Part shown: one piece after another, positions 33,430-43,295 of the stretch
Layout: each line of letters starts with the position of its first letter
Position numbering within the stretch: the first letter of the stretch is position 1
Program-made: the position numbers and the translations under genes
The notes under the pieces: model-generated
The model's input: the letters and a program-made list of their open reading frames with translations, nothing else
What the model was told of the DNA's origin: nothing
The model's database searches: none
Assembly (NCBI GenBank): GCA_963752965.1
Contig: CAVWAJ010000007.1
Span: 496,001-560,000, forward strand
Direction: 5' to 3'
Length of the DNA: 64,000 bases
Source: QHXW01 sp963752965
GTDB lineage: Bacteria > Acidobacteriota > Terriglobia > Bryobacterales > Bryobacteraceae

Positions 33430-36400
33430 CTATTTCGGCGTGTAGCTGAAGTTGGAAATGTAGAGTTCGTCGGTACCCGGCAGATAAAAACCGAACTTGC
33501 CATTCGCGGGGTTGAGCCCGGAAGCAGGCCACGAGTCAACCTTTTCCCAGCCACCTTCTTGCTGGATGTAGGTCGTGATACCAGCGGATGAGATCTCAAC
33601 TTTCAGCGTGTACTCCAGTTCCTTGGTAGCGGCTTTGAGGGGTTCGGATTCTTCCTTCTGCTTCTTGCCGGCCGAGACCAAGGCGCGATGGAAGCTCTTC
33701 TTGTCGATCCCGAACAGAACGTAGTCGCTCTTGTCCTCAAAGCAGCCAGCTACCCATTGAATCCGATTCCTGCCAAACGCACCACCGCTGCGCCGTGCGC
33801 TGAAAATGAAGGTGCCGGAACTGGGAACCGGCGGATATAGGACGAGTGAGCCGCCGCGATGCACGTACCAGCCATTCTCCAGCTTCCAGCCAGTAGCCGC
33901 CGCCCACTGTTCCATGGTCTGAGGACCGGTCTTGGCGCCGATGGCCCCTGCCGGCGGTAGGTTCAGTGTCACGGTGTTCGACTTACCGGCCGCAACTGTT
34001 ACAACCTGACTTTCGGTGGTGTGCGAAGCGGCCGTGGCAGTGAACGTGTACTGGCCTTCTTCCAACTCGATTGCCGGACCACGCACCTCGTGTACCCTGC
34101 CGTCAGCATTCTTGTAAGTAACAGTGGCATTCGGAGGCGTCACCGATAGCTTCACGGTCACCCTGGCCAACTGAGCCACCAGGTCGCCTTGCCCGATCTG
34201 CACCGTGTCCCCAGCCTTGAAGGCTTTCGAGAACGGCTTGTATCCTGCAATCTCGATCGTATGGGCACCTGGAACGATGTTCGGCAAAGTGAAACTACCG
34301 TCGGACCCTACGGTGCCGCTTGGCCTTTGGTCCAGTTTGATCTGCGCACCAGCAGGCGCGCCCTGGATGACGAGCACCGCCACCGTCGGCACGGGCCGCA
34401 AACTAAACTGCAGCTTGGCTTCTTCGCCCTTCTTGATCTCCACGGACTGTACCGGCGCTTCCTGGAATCCGTCCTTGTAGACGCGGACCGTATGCTGCTT
34501 CACGCCAAGATTGGTAATGCGGATCTGTCCGTTCTTGCTCTTCTTTCTCTGTTTGTACGGTTTCCCATCGACATCCACCTGCACGTCTTCCAAACCCGGA
34601 GTCAGGACAATCAGCGAGCCCACGTTTCGGTCTGAATTCAGTTGAACCTGAAGGGTGGGCGAGGCGTTGTTCGTCAGGTTCATGGTGTTCCGGGTATTGC
34701 CGTCGGTCAGAACAACCTCATGCGTGCCGACCGGCAGATTCGGGATATCGAGACCGTTGGCGCCCACGTCTCCGTAGTCCTGACCATCGACCGCAACCTT
34801 TACCGGCGCGTAGGTGGCCTGGATGTGGACCTGATTTTGGAAACTCGTCACCACGACGGCCTTGACCTCTTTGGCCGTGGGTGTTTCGGTTAGAACCGGA
34901 GTGTGCCCCTGTGCCGCTTCGAATACGATCATTGCTTTGACGCCGCCGGAGGTGACCTCGAGCGTGTGCTTGCCGAGGCCAAGCGCTTCATTGACGAATT
35001 GCCCGTCCTGTAACTCGACGGGGGCGTCCTCGTCAAGCTTGACTTTGCCGGATTGCAGATCGCTCGCCAGATGCAGAACCTGGGGCATGGGAGCCGCCGG
35101 CACCGGCGGAGCCACAGATTGCAGTGTCAAATCCACGGCCGTGGGCATCCCGCGCTTCACCACCAATGAAGTACTCGCCGGCTGGTAGCCTTCCTTTTCG
35201 GCTGTGACCTGGTGGACGCCGGTGCGCAACTTCACCAAGAGATCGCTCGGACCCTTGACTTCGTTGTCGATGCGAACGGTGGCGCCTGGCGGATTGGTTC
35301 GAATCACGATGGCAATCGGACGAAGTGACCGGGCCACGAACCAGGCGATTGCCAGAACAGCAACGGCAGCGATGCCAGCCCACACCAGGGTGCGGTTAAT
35401 CGGCGGAATCGTCCCGGAAGGCTGTTTCTTCTCTGATGCAGCGGGCGGCGGTGCCTCAGCGGGCGGCTCGAAAGGCGGCACCGCTGGTCCAACCGGTGGC
35501 GCGGCGTGAAGCATCACGGTTGCACCAAAATCAGTTCCAGCTGCCGGGCTAACGCTGGGCACTGGCGGCTCGATCGGCGGTGGCGCAGGCGTTATTTCTT
35601 CCGGCGGCGCGCTGGAAACGGACGGCAGCGGGGGCGGCGATGCTGGCTCTTCGGGCTCCGCGGGCGTCTGCTCACGCAGACGCTGCTCGAATTCTTCCCA
35701 GCCTTCTGGTGAAGTGGCTTCCGGTGCGGCCTGCGGGAGCAGCACGGTTTCTGACTGACCTGCTACGCCTTCCGCCTTCGCCGACAGTTCAGCACGGCTT
35801 TGATAATCGGGGAACGCTTTACTCAGCGTGGCATGCAGTTGCACCAGACGCGGCTCTCGCGGATAGGTTCCGAGCGCCTGTTCAACCTGTTCGAGCGCTT
35901 CTTGCAGGTTTCCGGACGCCTGCATGCGCCTCGCCTCTGCCACGCATTGGCCGACCTCTTCTTCGCGCTTGCGATCCAGCGCCATCCCACGCACGCCTTT
36001 GGCCAAAGCGTGGCCTGGATCGAGGTCAAGCGCTTGCTGGCTGAGCGCTTCCGCCGCCTGCCAGTCGGTGTCGATGACGGCTCGGGCCTGATCGAGCATG
36101 GTCTCCAACAGAAACGTCCGGATCACCTGGTTGTTCTGGTCCATCGCGTAGGCTTTACGCAACACTTCGATGGCTTCGGCGAACCGGCGCTGCGCGCACA
36201 GGTCTTGGCCTTGCTGGAAGATCTGCTGTGCTTCGGCAGTGTGCGCCTGACGCTGCTTGGCCACTTCACCCAGCGCGGTCAATTCGTCGTCGTCTGGAAA
36301 CTCGGCGGCAGCGTTCCGCAATAGCTCCAGAGCGCGGTCAAAGGCCGCCGCTTCAATCTGGCGGTCAATCTGCTCCACCCAGCGTGACTTGGCCTCTGCG

Positions 36401-38400
36401 CGAGACTGCTGCTCGCGGCGCTTGATCACCCGCTCGATCTCGAATTCCAGGCCCGGATACTGCATGTGGATCGTTTGCAGCGTTTCCCACTGGCCCAGCG
36501 CTTCATTGAACTGGCTGCGCTCTTCGTAGGACCGCGCTTTGTTGACGATCGAGTTGACCAGGTCGCGCTTGTCGCGCGCCAGGCGCAGAGCGCGCTCGAA
36601 GTGCGGCTCGCCAGGATAGGTTTCGAGGGCTTCCTTGAGGATGTTAGCGCGCCGCTCCAGATCCGGCTCTTCTTCCACGCGTCGGTCTATTTCAGCGACA
36701 CGCGAAGAAAGGTCCTGCCGCTGCCGCTCTTCCACATCGAACTTCAGCGCCTGAAACAGCGCGTGGCCCGGATACTTGGTCAGATACAGTTGGCAGATGG
36801 CAAGCGCTGCCGGAAGATTTCCGTCGACTAGGTGCTTGCGCGCTTCCTGATAAGAATTCTTTAGGACATCATGTTCGGAGCGGACCTGGTTGTAGAAATT
36901 CTGATAGGAAATACCGCGCTCCGGCGTCGAAGTATCGGGCACGCGGCGATCCAGGTCAACGAGCCGGTCGAGCCTGGTCAGCGCGGAACTCATCTCGCCG
37001 TTCTGCCAGGCTTCCATCGCCTGCTTGTACAGCTCTTCCTTCTCCTTCCGCACCTTCACGTACTGCTCTTCACGGCGGTCCACCTCGGTGAGCAACTGGA
37101 GCGCCGCAGTGTCCTTGGGCCGTAATTGCAGCAGGTTCTTGAGCGCGTCGCGAGCGTGGCTGAACCGGTTGTTCTCCAGGTGTTGCCGCGCCAGCTTGGT
37201 CCACTCCTCCACTTTGGCCTCGCTGCGGCGGGTCTCGATGGTAGCCCGCAGCGTGACCGCCGCTGCGTTCGTCGGGTCAAGCTGTAGGATCTCCTGAATT
37301 TTCTGCAGCGCCAGCAGGTATTCCTCCTCCTGCATGCACGTTCGCGCGCTCTCCAGCAAATGCGCGATGCTCTTCTGGCGCACGGCCTGGTCGAGTTGGC
37401 GGCGCAGCAGCGTCATCGTTGTCTCGACGTGACCTTCGGCTTCGAGCTCATTCAGAATTTCCGCGGCAAACTGAAGGTTGCCTTGCTCGTATGCCTTGTT
37501 GGCCTTCTGAATCCGGGGTTGGAGGCGCGTGGCGTCGAAGATCTCGATGGGCTCGTTGCGGTGCGCTTTGAGCAGCGTCTCGGCGAACTCCTTGGCGGTG
37601 GCGAAACGGTTCCACGGCTGTTTGGCCATGGCCTTGTGGATGACGCGGCTCACCACCTGGCTCACCGCCGGATTCAGCTCGGAAGCCGCCGGCGGGACGT
37701 GGTGCATGATGGCCTGGGCAGTTTCCTGCTCGGTCGGGAAATCGAAAGGGCGCCGTCGTGTGAGCGTTTCATAGAACACCACGCCCAACGAAAAAATGTC
37801 CGAGAGCGGCGACGCCGGCTTCATCTCGAGCTGCTCGGGCGCCATGTATGGCAGCGTGCCACCCGCAACCGTCATCGTCGCCGTCGTGTCAGCCATATGC
37901 GCCACACCGAAGTCGATGATCTTCACCGTGTCATCCGGCATGACGAAAATGTTGCTGGGCTTCAGGTCGCGATGCACCAGGCCCCGTTCATGCGCGGCGT
38001 GCAACCCGCGGCAGGTCTGAACAATGATCTCGACGGAACGCTCCACGGTGAGCCGCTGGCTGGAGGTCTTGATCAGGTGATCAAGCGTCACGCCCGGCAA
38101 CAGAGGCATGACGAAGTAAGGCTTGATGGCCCCATCCTCGTTGAATTCGCCGATATCGAAAATCTCGACGATATTGGGATGGCTCATCGAAGCAAGGACA
38201 CCACATTCCTTGCGGAACAGATCGAGGGCCAGTTTGCTCGGGCTATCACGAAGCGTCTTCAGCGCGATTTCCCGCTGCACGACGGTGTCGTACGCTTTGT
38301 ACACGAGCCCCATGCCGCCCTTGCCCAGGACGTCAATGATCTCGTATCGTTCCTTGATTTTCTTACGAGCTGCCATGCGTGCCGAGTTTACATCCATCAT
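33430..38400 (-). CDS. Giant Ser/Thr protein kinase with TPR, membrane helix and PEGA repeats
   Basis: A 1656-residue single-pass membrane kinase. Residues 19-277 form a complete Hanks-type kinase: glycine loop LGKGGMG (25-31), Lys48, HRDLKPSN (143-150), DFG (163-165) and APE (187-189). Residues about 300-870 are TPR-like helical repeats, followed by a Pro-rich linker (915-1000) and a membrane helix (1004-1024). After it come several PEGA-type beta repeats (for example NPPGATVRIDNEVKG, PAGAQIKLDQRPSG) to about 1440. A C-terminal about 200-residue jelly-roll-like domain (TFIFSARRSGG, KFGFYLPGTDELYISNFSY) ends the protein. The kinase and TPRs are cytoplasmic, PEGA and C-terminus extracytoplasmic. 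All catalytic residues are present. The ATG pair at 38400/38397 is ambiguous. The ligand and targets are unknown. Confidence 0.9.
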   Translation of the reverse strand: MMDVNSARMAARKKIKERYEIIDVLGKGGMGLVYKAYDTVVQREIALKTLRDSPSKLALDLFRKECGVLASMSHPNIVEIFDIGEFNEDGAIKPYFVMPLLPGVTLDHLIKTSSQRLTVERSVEIIVQTCRGLHAAHERGLVHRDLKPSNIFVMPDDTVKIIDFGVAHMADTTATMTVAGGTLPYMAPEQLEMKPASPLSDIFSLGVVFYETLTRRRPFDFPTEQETAQAIMHHVPPAASELNPAVSQVVSRVIHKAMAKQPWNRFATAKEFAETLLKAHRNEPIEIFDATRLQPRIQKANKAYEQGNLQFAAEILNELEAEGHVETTMTLLRRQLDQAVRQKSIAHLLESARTCMQEEEYLLALQKIQEILQLDPTNAAAVTLRATIETRRSEAKVEEWTKLARQHLENNRFSHARDALKNLLQLRPKDTAALQLLTEVDRREEQYVKVRKEKEELYKQAMEAWQNGEMSSALTRLDRLVDLDRRVPDTSTPERGISYQNFYNQVRSEHDVLKNSYQEARKHLVDGNLPAALAICQLYLTKYPGHALFQALKFDVEERQRQDLSSRVAEIDRRVEEEPDLERRANILKEALETYPGEPHFERALRLARDKRDLVNSIVNKARSYEERSQFNEALGQWETLQTIHMQYPGLEFEIERVIKRREQQSRAEAKSRWVEQIDRQIEAAAFDRALELLRNAAAEFPDDDELTALGEVAKQRQAHTAEAQQIFQQGQDLCAQRRFAEAIEVLRKAYAMDQNNQVIRTFLLETMLDQARAVIDTDWQAAEALSQQALDLDPGHALAKGVRGMALDRKREEEVGQCVAEARRMQASGNLQEALEQVEQALGTYPREPRLVQLHATLSKAFPDYQSRAELSAKAEGVAGQSETVLLPQAAPEATSPEGWEEFEQRLREQTPAEPEEPASPPPLPSVSSAPPEEITPAPPPIEPPVPSVSPAAGTDFGATVMLHAAPPVGPAVPPFEPPAEAPPPAASEKKQPSGTIPPINRTLVWAGIAAVAVLAIAWFVARSLRPIAIVIRTNPPGATVRIDNEVKGPSDLLVKLRTGVHQVTAEKEGYQPASTSLVVKRGMPTAVDLTLQSVAPPVPAAPMPQVLHLASDLQSGKVKLDEDAPVELQDGQFVNEALGLGKHTLEVTSGGVKAMIVFEAAQGHTPVLTETPTAKEVKAVVVTSFQNQVHIQATYAPVKVAVDGQDYGDVGANGLDIPNLPVGTHEVVLTDGNTRNTMNLTNNASPTLQVQLNSDRNVGSLIVLTPGLEDVQVDVDGKPYKQRKKSKNGQIRITNLGVKQHTVRVYKDGFQEAPVQSVEIKKGEEAKLQFSLRPVPTVAVLVIQGAPAGAQIKLDQRPSGTVGSDGSFTLPNIVPGAHTIEIAGYKPFSKAFKAGDTVQIGQGDLVAQLARVTVKLSVTPPNATVTYKNADGRVHEVRGPAIELEEGQYTFTATAASHTTESQVVTVAAGKSNTVTLNLPPAGAIGAKTGPQTMEQWAAATGWKLENGWYVHRGGSLVLYPPVPSSGTFIFSARRSGGAFGRNRIQWVAGCFEDKSDYVLFGIDKKSFHRALVSAGKKQKEESEPLKAATKELEYTLKVEISSAGITTYIQQEGGWEKVDSWPASGLNPANGKFGFYLPGTDELYISNFSYTPK

Positions 38401-38496
38401 ACTGCCGTTTAGGGCCTGATATCACAGACTGTTAACCGAAGTTAGCGCAGATAATTCCCTCCGTGGGGGATCGGGTTGTTCGTGGATAATTGGAAG

Positions 38497-38850
38497 ATGT
38501 CACCCAAAATAACGGCTGTAAACGCGCTCGCTCTCCCCTGGGAACAGCGATTCAATGAGAAGATCGGAAAATCGCTCTACAGGAAGAACTTGATCGAAGA
38601 CCCTGAGACGGGAATGGAGATTCGGCTGGTGCGCTATCCCGCCGGTATCGTCAACCCGAGTCACACCCACCCATGTGCCCACGGTATGTACGTCCTCGAA
38701 GGCACTCTGGTGACGCACGACGGCCGTTACGGCCCGGGCCACTTCGTGTGGTTCCCCGAAGGGCTTGTCATGGAGCACGGGGCCAGCGCGGAAGCCGATG
38801 TCACGGTTCTGTTCATCACCAACAAACGCTTCGAGATTCACTACTCTTGA
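38497..38850 (+). CDS. Small cupin-domain protein
   Basis: A 117-residue single cupin. The first cupin motif is HTHPCAHGMYVLEG, with three metal-ligand His/Glu candidates, and the second is MEHGASAEADVTVLF. Cupins of this size bind a metal and act as sensors, isomerases or dioxygenases; nothing here picks one. The ATG at 38497 is used; a TTG at 38476 in frame has no better signal. It precedes a COG0523 metallochaperone gene by 57 bases, so a metal-related role is plausible. Confidence 0.75.
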   Translation: MSPKITAVNALALPWEQRFNEKIGKSLYRKNLIEDPETGMEIRLVRYPAGIVNPSHTHPCAHGMYVLEGTLVTHDGRYGPGHFVWFPEGLVMEHGASAEADVTVLFITNKRFEIHYS

Positions 38851-38907
38851 AAAGCGGGTAGCTGGCTGCCCATCGGGTGACACCGTGGTGTATCCTTTTC
38901 ACTGATC

Positions 38908-39960
38908 TTGTCCTCTCACCTCATCCTGGTCGGCGGATTTCTCGGTGCTGGCAAAACCACGCTGCTGCTGGCGGCGGGAGCGCGTCTGCGCGCCGCGGGC
39001 AAGCGCGTAGGCATTATTCTCAACGATCAGGGTGGAGAGTTGGTAGACACACGACTGGCCGAAGCCGCTGGACTCATCTCGCAAGAGGTCATCGGCGGCT
39101 GCTTCTGTTGCCGCTTCTCCGAATTCATGACGGTGGCTGATAGCTTCGCGCTCAACGGCGCGCCGGAGTTCATCCTGGCCGAGCCGGTGGGGAGCTGCAC
39201 GGATCTTTCGGCTACGATTTTGCAGCCCATCAAGCGCTATTACGGCGACCGGTACCGGCTTGCGCCGCTGACAGTCCTGGTGGACCCTGCTCGCGCCGGA
39301 GAACTGTTGCATCCGGATGCCGATCCGTTGACTTCGTATCTATTCCGCAAGCAAATCGCGGAGGCTGACCTGGTGCGCTTCAGTAAGGCGGATCTGCACC
39401 AAAGTCTGCCGCAACTACCGGGCGCGGATGCGCGGCCGCTGAGCGCGGAGACCGGCGTGGGTGTTACCGAGTGGCTCGACGAAGTACTCTCATGGAACGG
39501 CGCGCCGGGCTCCCGGCTGCTCGAAATCGACTACGGCAAATATGCCGAGGCCGAGGCGTCGCTGGGCTGGCTGAACTGGTGTGGCGAGTGCCGCCTCGAC
39601 CGGGCGCTCACGCCCGCGGCTTTCATCGGGCCCCTGGTCGCCGCACTCGATCGCCTTTTGACTGAAGCCGGAATCCCGATTGCGCACCTGAAACTATTCG
39701 CGCGCTCCGCGAACGGTCACTTGAAGGCAAGCGTCTGCCGCAATGGCGACCGTCCCGCCGTCGCTGGCGCACTGGATGCGCCGCCCGCCACGCGTTACAC
39801 GCTGACTATCAATCTACGCGCCGCCGGCGGTCCGGATGCTCTGCGCGCCATCGTCGATCGGGCGGCACATGACTTGCCTGGGCGATTCCAGATCACCCAC
39901 GCTGAAGCCTTTCGTCCCTCGCCACCCGTTCCCGAACACCGCTTTCAGGAAGTCGTATGA
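38908..39960 (+). CDS. COG0523-family GTPase / metallochaperone
   Basis: A 350-residue G3E-family GTPase. The P-loop GGFLGAGKTT opens the protein and the metal-binding motif GGCFCC (CxCC) follows at about residue 68, as in CobW/ZNG1-type metallochaperones. These use GTP to deliver Zn, Co or other metals to client enzymes. The start is TTG at 38908; no ATG or GTG lies in frame upstream within reach. Its stop overlaps the start of the GH116 gene by ATGA, which is an unusual partner. The client metalloprotein is unknown. Confidence 0.8.
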   Translation: MSSHLILVGGFLGAGKTTLLLAAGARLRAAGKRVGIILNDQGGELVDTRLAEAAGLISQEVIGGCFCCRFSEFMTVADSFALNGAPEFILAEPVGSCTDLSATILQPIKRYYGDRYRLAPLTVLVDPARAGELLHPDADPLTSYLFRKQIAEADLVRFSKADLHQSLPQLPGADARPLSAETGVGVTEWLDEVLSWNGAPGSRLLEIDYGKYAEAEASLGWLNWCGECRLDRALTPAAFIGPLVAALDRLLTEAGIPIAHLKLFARSANGHLKASVCRNGDRPAVAGALDAPPATRYTLTINLRAAGGPDALRAIVDRAAHDLPGRFQITHAEAFRPSPPVPEHRFQEVV

Positions 39961-42596
39961 AAATCACCCGACGAAATCTGCTCGCAGGCACCGCCGCCGC
40001 GGGCCTCTCACGCGGTCAAACGGCACAGCGTCCGCCATTAGCACGCCCCGCGCCTGGACGCCGCTTTACCAAGGACTCGCTGCGCGAAATTGCGTTTCCG
40101 CTAGGCGGGATTGGCACCGGAACAGTGTCACTCGGCGGCTGCGGCAACTTTCGCGATTGGGAAATCTTCAACCGGCCGAATAAGGGCGGCATCCTGCCCT
40201 TCACGTTCGTGGCCCTGCATTTAACCGGCGGCGGCCTCTCGAAGCCCCTCATCCGCGTGGTCGAGCGCGTGCCGCATCCGCCCTACACGGGTTCGAGCGG
40301 CGTGCCCCGCGAGACCGGCCTCGGCCTGCCGCGCTTCCGCGAAGCCGTATTCACCGGATCCTATCCCTTCGCCGACGTCGAATTCATCGATGCCAAGTTG
40401 CCCGTAGAGGTCTCGCTCGAAGCGTTCAACCCGATGATTCCGCTCGAAACCGCGGATTCAAGCCTCCCCGTCGCGATCCTGACCTACCGTGTAACGAACC
40501 GCGCGACGGCGCCCGTGAATGCCGCGCTCGCCTTCTCGATCCTCAACCCGGTAGGCTACGACGGAGTGGCGCAACTCGGGGATCGCAACGCTCCATTCTT
40601 CGGCGCAAACCGGAATGAGTTCCGCACCGACGGCAATGCGGCCGGCTTGTTTCTTTCTTCCGCTAAATATCCCGCCGGTTCGCCGCACTACGGCTCGATG
40701 GCCGTCGTCACCGAATCGGGCGATAACTCCTATCGGCTCGCGTGGGAGCACGGGGAGTGGTTCGACGAGTTTCAAAAATGGTGGGACGAATTCCTCGCAC
40801 GCGGCCGGTTCCCGAACAACGCCGCGACGCCATCAGACGACAAAACCACAGACTATGCGTCGCTGGCCTCGCACCTCGCTCTGAAGCCGGGGGAAACCAG
40901 GCACATCACGTTTGTTCTCGCTTGGCATTTCCCCAATACGGAGATTTATTGGCGAAGCGAAGGCGAAGACTTTGGTGAGGGCCGCGAGTCGAATCAGCCT
41001 GCGCCACTGCGGAATGACTATGGCACGCGATGGCCTTCAGCCTGGGAGCCGGCGGTACACGCTCTGCGCGAACTCCATTCCCTGCGCGAGCGCTCAATGA
41101 AGTATCGCGACACGCTCTATGCCTCGACCCTGCCCGCGCCGGTTATTGACGCCATTTCCAGCCAGGCTTCCATCTTGCGTACTAACAGCGTCATGGTGAT
41201 GGAGAAGAAGCTAACGCTCGCGTTCGAGGGCTGCGACGATCATACCGGCTGCTGCCCCATGAACTGCACGCACGTCTACAACTACGAGCAGGCGCTTGCG
41301 CACCTCTACCCCGAGCTCGAGCGCAGCATGCGCGAAACGGATTTCCTGGTCAACTTGCGGCCCGATGGCAGCATGAGTTTCCGCACCCCTGTGCCGCTGC
41401 ACTCCCAAACGAGCGGCCCCTTGATGCCCGCGGCCGACGGCCAGATGGGCTGCGTCATGAAGGTTTACCGCGAGTGGCTGCGCGGCGCGGACGATGACTG
41501 GCTTCGCAAGCTCTGGCCCAACGTCAAGCGCGCCATCGAATACGCCTGGGTGAATTGGGATGCCGACCGTGATGGTGTCATGGAAGGCGAACAGCACAAC
41601 ACCTACGACATTGAGTTCTACGGCCCGAACAGCATGATGGGCACGCTCTATCTCGGGGCGCTGGTGGCTGGCGCACGCATGGCGGAATATCTCGGCGACA
41701 CCGCTGCGGCCGCAACGTATAACAAGCTCTATGAGCACGGCCGAACGCGCCTTGATAAAGAGCTGTGGAACGGCGAGTATTACGTCCAGCGCGTGGATGA
41801 ATCGCAGTCCAAAGCCGCGCGCTACCAATATGGTGAAGGCTGCCTCTCCGATCAGTTGCTCGGCCAGTGGTTCGCCGAAGTGGTCGATCTCGGCAAACTG
41901 CTGCCGCACGATCACCTCCGTAGCACTCTAGCAGCCATCTTTCACCACAACTTCAACGCCGATTTTTCCGGGTTCGCCAATGCCCAGCGCATCTACGCCC
42001 TTGCCGACGAGAAGGGTCTGCTGCTGTGCAGTTGGCCAAAAGGCAAGCGGCCCGCGCTTCCATTCGTTTATTCCGACGAGGTCTGGACCGGCATCGAATA
42101 CCAGGTGGCCGCTCACCTCATCTACGAAGGCATGGTCAAGGAGGGGCTAGCCATCGTCGAAGCAACGCGGGCGCGCTACGACGGCCGGCGGCGCAATCCC
42201 TGGAACGAGATTGAGTGCGGCCACCATTACGCGCGCGCTATGTCGAGCTGGAGCTTGCTTACAGCCATCTCCGGTTTCGCATACTCGGCGCCGCGGAGGG
42301 AGATCCGTTTCCGCCCGCGCGTTTTGGAAGCGCAGTTCCGCTGTCTCTATTCCGCGGGAACGGCGTGGGGCAGCTACGCGCAACAGGCAGCGAAGGACAA
42401 GGTGGACGCCGAGATATCCGTCGAAGGTGGCCTGCTGGAACTTGCGATTGTGCGTGTTCCGTTCTCCGGGGCGCGCGCTAGAGTGACGACGAGTGCTCCC
42501 GCTAACGTGGAAGTCGCCGGCGGAGAAGCTATCGTGCGATTCGGTTCCCCCGTGAAGCTCGGGGCGAACCAGAAATTGAGGTTCTCGCTCTCATGA
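39957..42596 (+). CDS. Exported GH116-family beta-glycosidase
   Basis: An 879-residue enzyme of the GBA2-like family. A Tat signal (TRRNLLAG) indicates export in folded form. Conserved stretches are FPLGGIGTGTVSLGGCG, FRDWEIFNRP and EVWTGIEYQVA, and near the end NPWNEIECGHHYARAMSSW. Candidate catalytic acids are E424 in FEG and D551 in NTYDIEFYG, by analogy with TxGH116 (E441 and D593), but the spacing differs, so this is tentative. The family hydrolyses beta-glucosides or glucosylceramide-like substrates. It starts within the stop of the COG0523 gene and ends within the start of the peroxiredoxin gene (both ATGA). Confidence 0.88.
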   Translation: MKITRRNLLAGTAAAGLSRGQTAQRPPLARPAPGRRFTKDSLREIAFPLGGIGTGTVSLGGCGNFRDWEIFNRPNKGGILPFTFVALHLTGGGLSKPLIRVVERVPHPPYTGSSGVPRETGLGLPRFREAVFTGSYPFADVEFIDAKLPVEVSLEAFNPMIPLETADSSLPVAILTYRVTNRATAPVNAALAFSILNPVGYDGVAQLGDRNAPFFGANRNEFRTDGNAAGLFLSSAKYPAGSPHYGSMAVVTESGDNSYRLAWEHGEWFDEFQKWWDEFLARGRFPNNAATPSDDKTTDYASLASHLALKPGETRHITFVLAWHFPNTEIYWRSEGEDFGEGRESNQPAPLRNDYGTRWPSAWEPAVHALRELHSLRERSMKYRDTLYASTLPAPVIDAISSQASILRTNSVMVMEKKLTLAFEGCDDHTGCCPMNCTHVYNYEQALAHLYPELERSMRETDFLVNLRPDGSMSFRTPVPLHSQTSGPLMPAADGQMGCVMKVYREWLRGADDDWLRKLWPNVKRAIEYAWVNWDADRDGVMEGEQHNTYDIEFYGPNSMMGTLYLGALVAGARMAEYLGDTAAAATYNKLYEHGRTRLDKELWNGEYYVQRVDESQSKAARYQYGEGCLSDQLLGQWFAEVVDLGKLLPHDHLRSTLAAIFHHNFNADFSGFANAQRIYALADEKGLLLCSWPKGKRPALPFVYSDEVWTGIEYQVAAHLIYEGMVKEGLAIVEATRARYDGRRRNPWNEIECGHHYARAMSSWSLLTAISGFAYSAPRREIRFRPRVLEAQFRCLYSAGTAWGSYAQQAAKDKVDAEISVEGGLLELAIVRVPFSGARARVTTSAPANVEVAGGEAIVRFGSPVKLGANQKLRFSLS

Positions 42597-43231
42597 CCCG
42601 CCGTTCATTACTCGGTCTCGCCGCAACCGCTGCGTTTGCGCAGAAGGATCAGCCCGTGCAAAACGATGCATTCTACAACCTGCCTCCCAACCTGCCCGTC
42701 CCGAAAGACGACGGCGCCGCCCGGCACTTGCCCGGCATGCAGGTACCAGCAATCACACTCGTCTCGACCGCCAATCGTCGCGTCAACCTCGCGGACCTCG
42801 CGCGCGAGCGTACGGTCATCTACTGCTACCCTCGCACCGGCGCGCCCGGCCAGCCCGTGCCCAAAGGGTGGGACGACATTCCGGGCGCACGCGGCTGCAC
42901 TCCGGAGAGCTGCGGCTTCCGCGATCACTACCACGCGCTCGAAGCGCTGCACGTGCGCGTCTGCGGCCTGAGCACGCAGACCACCGAGTATCAGCGGGAA
43001 ACAGTCGAACGTCTGCATTTGCCTTTCGAGATCCTGAGCGATGCCGATTTCGCCGTAACCAATGCCTTGCGTCTGCCGACCTTCGAGTTCGAGGGTGTGC
43101 GCTTGCTCAAGCGCCTGACACTGGTACTCTCTGGCGGCAAAATCGAGAAGGTCTTCTACCCCGTCTTCCCCCCGGATAAGCACGCGGAAGAGGTGATCGC
43201 GTGGCTAACCCGGAATTCCGCACAGCGATAG
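42593..43231 (+). CDS. Exported peroxiredoxin
   Basis: A 212-residue thioredoxin-fold peroxidase with a Tat-like signal (TRRSLLGLAATAAFA). The peroxidatic Cys is most likely in GARGCTPESC, followed by a second Cys four residues later that could be the resolving residue. The TPESCGFRDHY stretch matches AhpC/TSA-type proteins. It reduces peroxides, here outside the cytoplasm. It overlaps the GH116 gene by four bases. Confidence 0.82.
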   Translation: MTRRSLLGLAATAAFAQKDQPVQNDAFYNLPPNLPVPKDDGAARHLPGMQVPAITLVSTANRRVNLADLARERTVIYCYPRTGAPGQPVPKGWDDIPGARGCTPESCGFRDHYHALEALHVRVCGLSTQTTEYQRETVERLHLPFEILSDADFAVTNALRLPTFEFEGVRLLKRLTLVLSGGKIEKVFYPVFPPDKHAEEVIAWLTRNSAQR

Positions 43232-43295
43232 TACTTCGAACACCTCGAATGATATGCTCTATTCAGGACACGACAATCCCAAATGGAGGGCAGCC

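Noticed and set aside
37360..38412. Open plus-strand frame of 350 codons
   Set aside because: It lies opposite the kinase catalytic domain, whose motifs are unambiguous; long antisense frames are common in GC-rich genes.
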